DNA from: Asterochloris sp. CNOR1
Lineage: Eukaryota; Chlorophyta; Trebouxiophyceae; Trebouxiales; Trebouxiaceae
Reading direction: 5' to 3'
Length of the DNA stretch: 64,000 nt
NCBI GenBank assembly: GCA_963969365.1
Contig: OZ017758.1
Span: 1,240,001-1,304,000, forward strand
This document shows, piece by piece, positions 59,801-64,000 of this stretch (position 1 is its first letter; every line of letters starts with the position of its first letter). The translations under genes and the position numbers were made by a program. The notes below the pieces were generated by a model that ran no database searches, had not been told where the DNA came from, and saw nothing but the letters and a program-made list of their open reading frames with translations.

Positions 59801-62640
59801 GCAGGGATTGCCATGTATGTGCGCAGCAGCCACAAGAGCCACATCCTGCGAGCCACAGCCATCTGATGATCAGCATGCCCTCAGGGCATCACACAGCAAG
59901 TCTGTGCCCTGGCCATGCTGCAGCTTGCGATCCACATCTCCATGCCGCACCTCTCGCCCCCAGCTCTTGGTGTCTGAGCCTTGACGTTCTTGTAATACAT
60001 GTTTAAGGCTGGCTTGACGTGCTGCTCATAAAGGCTGTGTAGCCAACTTGCGCGCTCCTGGTGGATGGGCAGCCTAAAGTTGGTCTCCAGCAGCAGGCGA
60101 AGCACCTCCAGAGCGCGTGGCCTGACAAGCTCACCTGCAGGGCTGCTCAGCATCAGCAGCCAATGGCTTGCTGGCAGGGATGCAGTGCCATACTGCCTGC
60201 TTGGGCGCTTCTCAGAGCCGAGAACAGGCCAAGCTGAGCTGAGTCAGGATGTCTGCATTGCCATGCACAGTGGGGATGTCGAGTCAGCACATCCCATTGT
60301 GGTGCCACCTGCAGCTCCGTTCCTGACCTGACACAGGTGCTGTGGTGATGCAGGCGCTGTCCAGAGCACAGCAGCAGGACCAGGTAGCTTGGCATCTGTG
60401 GCTGGCCTTGAGTGTCGATGCAGCTGTCCCTGCAGGGTCCAACGGGCACCTCAAGCAGCCACTGCAGCCTGCCAGTACTGACCTGGGCACAGCAGCAGCC
60501 CCAGAAGGGTCCAGTACTGCAGCTTGGGCAGCCACTGCAACCCGCGGTGAGCCTCCTCAGGCCCCATCCTCAGCCTGCTGCAGCAGGCTGCTGTTGCTTC
60601 TGGGGAGCGCAGCGGGTTCAGCATCTGTCCCTCCTGCAACGCCTTGGCTCTAGGGAAGGCCAGCAGCACCGGGAAGGCGCACTCCTGCAGCACCTGCAGC
60701 ATATCTGACGTCAGGCATTGATGGTTCTGCTGTTGCCTGTACGTTGGTGAGAGCTTCGCTATATATGCAGCAGGTTGGGCCGCAAGCTGCGAGCAATGCT
60801 TTGGGGCCTAGCACAGCAGGTGCACATCATTGCCAGACCTGTTTGTAACCCACTATGGTGTCTTTCTATGCAGGTTCCCGCTGGCAGCATCGTGGCACAC
60901 CAGAGCTGGACAGGCTGCATTGGCACACCTGCTCACCTGCGGGTTTCACAGCTCCAATGCCGGCAAGCAGGCTCTGCTTGCTCCTGTGGCTGCAGCGCAG
61001 TATGGCAGCGAGGACAAGATATGCAGGTGTGACAATGACATCCTGCTGATGGCATCCTGCAGCTCAACCAACTCTTAGGGCCTCACTGACCTGGCCAATG
61101 CGGGAGCTGATCGGCTGGAAGTCTGCCTGCAGGCGCTGCACGGCACCGTCGCAGCCTGCCACAAAGTTCACCAGCGCTGGGCGGTCTGCAGGCTCCTGCC
61201 CGGGGGGTGCCCCCTGTGTCTCAGCCACCAGCCTGCAGGCAAGCAGTGCTGCTCGCTGCGAACAGGCACTTGAGTGGTAGAATCTGCACATCGCCAAGGT
61301 TTGTGTGCCTGAGCTGCCCATCTGCAGACAGCAGAGGCCCGACCTGGCGATGGCCTGCAAAAAGGGAGGAGGCACCAAGCTGCTACTTGATCACAGCTGT
61401 GCACCTGCTGGCTTTCTGGCACCAGCGCCCGGGAGCAAGGGACCAGCTGGGCCCCAGAGCTGACAGCAAAGCTATGCGCCATCTGCTCTACCGACAGGAG
61501 GGGGCAAGGCCAGCTGAGCTCACCCCCACACCAATGTGTACAGCTGCACAACCAGCCTGCTGGGGTAGTCGCGCAGCAGCAGCTGCAGGCGCGCCGTCTT
61601 GCAGAAGAGCTGCATGTACTGCTCCAGCAGACTGGGGGTGTAGTCCAGGGAGAAGGGCGCCGTGCACTGTGCCAGGCTGGTCAGCAGACGCACACTATGC
61701 TGCTGGAAGCTGCCGATGTCCTGCGAGGTGTACACATGACCACTTGTTCCAAACATGGAAAGTACGGCTTGTCTTCCTGTTGCTGGGAGGTACTGGTGTC
61801 CTGCAGAGGACAGAAAGCCTGCGCGAAATGCTGGAAAGCAGAGCACGCAGCTCCAGGCCACAGGGTGGCCTTGCTCTGCAGGGAGACAGAGGACTTTGGG
61901 CCAGACAAAAGCAGACAGAAAGCCTTGGCTTCTCCAGCCCTGATCAGTGCTGGCGACCAACAGCTTCGCAGGCAGGGTCTCATGGCACACGGCCTGGCAG
62001 CTGCTCAGGAACTGGGGGAGGCGTGGAGCTGCTACCATGGCAGCTTTTACACAGACCTCCAGGAGGCCATGCATTGGCTCCAGCTCCTTCAGCATGAGTC
62101 CAGCCTCCCGCCACACCACCTCAGAGGCCAGCCGATCTTGCTGCAGGCAGGCAGGGCTCAGCAAGTGCTGCACATGATTGTTCAAGTGCCTCTACCTGGA
62201 TCGTCACCTTCTCTAGACCTATTGCTGATGGCCTCTCTGGGAAGCGCTTTGCCAGTATCTCAGCAGCCTGCATTTGGCAGGGGCACTGATGCAAGTCTTC
62301 TTGCAGCTGGAGATGTTCAAGCCCAAATTGTGTTCAGACACACCTTGTAATATGTCTTCGTCCACTGATGACAATGAGGGTGCAGCTGATCAGAGAATCC
62401 TGAGCAGCCCTGTTCGACCTGCTGCAGCAGCTCATCTGCTGAGCCAATCTGCTGAGCCAAGAGCTCCGCTCCATGGCTGGTCATCAAGCTTCCTTGACTG
62501 GCAAGCATGCACTGCATGTGGTCAACACCACTTGGGTCAAAAACACAATGGCTGCACTTTCGGCTGCAGCGATGTTGCCAATGCCTGGCGCATGAATGTC
62601 GGACTTGAATGATTTGAAAAGCGTCATGGCAAGGCAAGCT
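53892..62640 (-). CDS. NAP1: NAP1/NCKAP1 (HEM family), subunit of the SCAR/WAVE actin-nucleation complex
   Basis: Large helical scaffold that pairs with SRA1/PIR in the SCAR/WAVE regulatory complex, which activates ARP2/3. Recognised exons, N to C: about 62000-62140 (LKELEPMHGLLEV), 61520-61725 (YMQLFCKTARLQLLL), about 61095-61220 (ADFQPISSRIGQ), about 60480-60700 (LQYWTLLGLLLCPGQ), about 59970-60135 (LYEQHVKPALNMYYKNVKAQ), 59358-59592 (GALQYARMEVLWYFWHINE), about 59135-59265, about 58960-59043, about 58424-58733 (SLASIVEHLEALP), 57990-about 58240 (ASLQEVYYHQAKLQRCM), about 57210-57530, 56746-56934 (AALTNLCSSIAEAVPM), about 56286-56427, 55940-about 56091, 55376-55561 (AELQALMRTFGVHAAREL), 55081-about 55219, 54761-54898 (SIDPALLRL), 54286-54479 (INNMNCLSICSRALAA) and 53892-54134. 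The N-terminal start is unresolved, so the upper limit is approximate. Confidence 0.86.
57675..57905 (-). repeat. Copies of the NAP1 donor edge at 57990
   Basis: The exon end and donor read on the plus strand as GCCTACCTCATGCACGCGCA. Variants recur at about 57680 (CCCACCTCATGCATGCGCAT), 57740 (GACCACCTCATGCTG), 57796 (TCCTCATGCATGTG) and 57885 (CCCACCTTGTGCATGTGCAG). All lie inside the downstream intron. Confidence 0.65.
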
Positions 62641-62756
62641 TTATCGCAGCAAGTGCTTTCATGTGTGTCCAACCAACAAGCTGAGGTTCCCTGAAACCAC
62701 CATTGCTGACCAGGTATCTTGGTGCTGGAGCTCTTGGGCTGGGCGCAGGGGCAGCT

Positions 62757-64000
62757 GCAGCATGGCTGTGCTTCACCAAGCTGCGGCCAGAGGGTGGGTT
62801 CTCTCCTCTGCAAGTCGCAGTGCTATGTATGTAGCAAGAGCACTGCCTTGCAGGTGGTGTCCAGACACAAGGCCCAAGCTCAGGTGCAATCGATCTGAAG
62901 CACCACTGCCTGAAATATGGTGAGCCCACCTGCCAACTACGAAAGGCACAATTGCATGACTGCCTTGTTTTCATCAAGTGCAGAAGCATCAGTGGCTGCA
63001 TTGCTGCTGCAGGGCTGCCGTCCACAGAGAATCTACGATTCCACAAGCACTTTGTGGCAGCCTTTGACAGCCGCATGCGCAACCCAAGCTGGGTGCTGGA
63101 GCACATCACAAAGGACTCCTCCTCAGGGGAGGGCAGCAGGTCAGCGTCACACGCCATGCGCAACGCTGCAGCCTGAGCAGAGAGCAGTCCAGCTGCTAGC
63201 AGGATGCTGTGCATCATGGCAGCCTTTACTGTGCGTGGTATGTCATTTACTGCCTGGCTGGGCTGCGCACGTCAGGGGCAATACTCTGAGTGTGTGAGAC
63301 ACCGTGGACACTGCTGCCTGGCTGGCTTGTGCTCATGAGAGGTTGAGCTCTGCTTCACTCACTGGGAGCCTCCCATTTGCAGGGAAGGGATCAGGAGGCC
63401 AGGGGGTCAGCTTTGCCTCTCTGACCAAAAGCCTGCTACTTGCAGGAAAGTGGCAGACTTCTTTGAGGACCAGGGCCTGGACCCCCGCTTCCGCAACCGT
63501 CTAGCAGACTTCAAGCACTCTGGCTATGACAGGGGCCATCTGGTACGCTGCTGCCCTTCACTTAGCCAAATGCAAGACCCTCGGCAGCCTTCGTCCCGCA
63601 CAGTCTCGCGTACTGCCCGGGACAATGGCTGGCCTGACCTCTCGTTGGTGCTGCCTGAGCCCCTGCTGAACTGCCTCAGCCTTTGACGACGCTGCTGATG
63701 ACAGCTGCCCATGCTCAGCCCGCATGCCAGCTGGGCCTCAAGAGCCGCACCCCTAACCCCACACCAGACTTAGTGCTGGCCTGCAGGCACCTGCTGCCAA
63801 CCACAAGGGTGATCAGCAAGGCCTGACAGAGACCTTCACGCTGAGCAACATCAGCCCCCAAGTGGGCAAGGGGTTCAACAGGTGGGTGCTGCTGACAAGG
63901 TCAGTGTGGGGACCGCAGAACCTGCATTGCATTTTGTGCCCAGTCTACTGCCTGCACTGCCCCTTGAAGCATGCTGCTACCCAGGGAGTGCGCCAGGCCT
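62757..64000 (+). CDS. Endonuclease G family DNA/RNA non-specific nuclease, 3' end outside window
   Basis: Mg-dependent beta-beta-alpha-metal nuclease, usually mitochondrial. Firm exons, in phase: about 62850-62920 (IDLKHHCLKYG), 63013-63139 (LPSTENLRFHKHFVAAFDSR, then NPSWVLEHIT), 63446-63542 (HSGYDRGHL) and 63787-63881 (APAANHKG, then FTLSNISPQVGKGFNR). DRGH contains the catalytic His, and the LSN-SPQ segment contains the metal-binding Asn region. Met 62757 opens a stretch (MAVLHQAAARG) that could be a mitochondrial targeting sequence, but its junction to the next exon is not resolved. The gene starts head to head with NAP1 and runs off the end of the window. EXOG-type paralogues cannot be excluded. 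Confidence 0.9.
63345..63400 (+). repeat. Copy of the endonuclease exon acceptor at 63446
   Basis: GGGAGCCTCCCATTTGCAGG then GAAGGGATCAGG near 63364 mirrors AAAAGCCTGCTACTTGCAGG then AAAGTGGCAGAC near 63427. The offset is about 63 bp and the copy includes part of the intron's pyrimidine tract. Confidence 0.6.

Noticed and set aside
62624-63217. Minus-strand frame MMHSILLAAGLL as the N-terminus of NAP1
   Set aside because: It is the antisense shadow of the endonuclease exon at 63013-63139, which matches its family on the plus strand with correct splice borders.
1-64000. Transposons, CRISPR arrays, tRNA or rRNA genes
   Set aside because: No transposase, reverse transcriptase, terminal repeats with coding content, spaced identical repeats or tRNA-like cloverleaf was recognised by eye.

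Overview
This window is nuclear DNA from a green alga. A chlorophyte, probably trebouxiophyte-like, fits best, although the species cannot be named from sequence alone. The evidence is plant-lineage genes (an SBP-box transcription factor, an EDM2-type PHD/methyltransferase-like protein, a class I peroxidase with a C-terminal membrane anchor), plant-type versions of PFAS, VPS18, augmin and NAP1, moderately high GC, and many short exons (about 30 to 400 nt) split by spliceosomal introns. I rebuilt the genes by joining exons at GT-AG or GC-AG borders and checking that codon phase carried through. RCL1, the peroxidase, GET4 and PFAS close completely in frame; VPS18 does so except at its first junction.

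Layout: eleven genes in strict strand alternation. (+) EDM2-like (5' end outside the window, to 10103); (-) RCL1 (10338-13917); (+) divergent ascorbate-peroxidase-like protein (14160-17033); (-) unidentified multipass membrane protein (about 18077-20321); (+) SBP-box factor (20421-25297); (-) GET4 (25637-28305); (+) VPS18 (29498-39161); (-) PFAS (39357-52022); (+) HAUS1/AUG1 (about 52509-53649); (-) NAP1/NCKAP1 (53892 to about 62640); (+) endonuclease G family (about 62757 to beyond the window). Convergent pairs end about 195-340 bp apart, apart from the 1 kb gap at 17034-18076. Divergent pairs share short spacers, some only 100-250 bp. No tRNA, rRNA, transposon ORF or CRISPR array was seen.

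The genes are housekeeping or regulatory and do not form one pathway: ribosome biogenesis (RCL1), redox (peroxidase), tail-anchored protein insertion (GET4), vacuolar tethering (VPS18), purine synthesis (PFAS), and cytoskeleton (augmin HAUS1 beside SCAR/WAVE NAP1).

The most striking feature is in the introns. In most of the genes here they carry decaying tandem copies of the neighbouring exon edge, including its splice-site context, on the acceptor side or the donor side. Examples are three 110-bp copies before a VPS18 exon, about five copies before a PFAS exon, and a near-perfect copy of another PFAS exon start broken by a stop codon. These introns seem to grow by repeated duplication of exon-intron junctions. 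Also notable are an unusual number of GC-AG introns, a VPS18 RING that keeps one zinc site and loses the other, and a peroxidase with an altered distal haem pocket.
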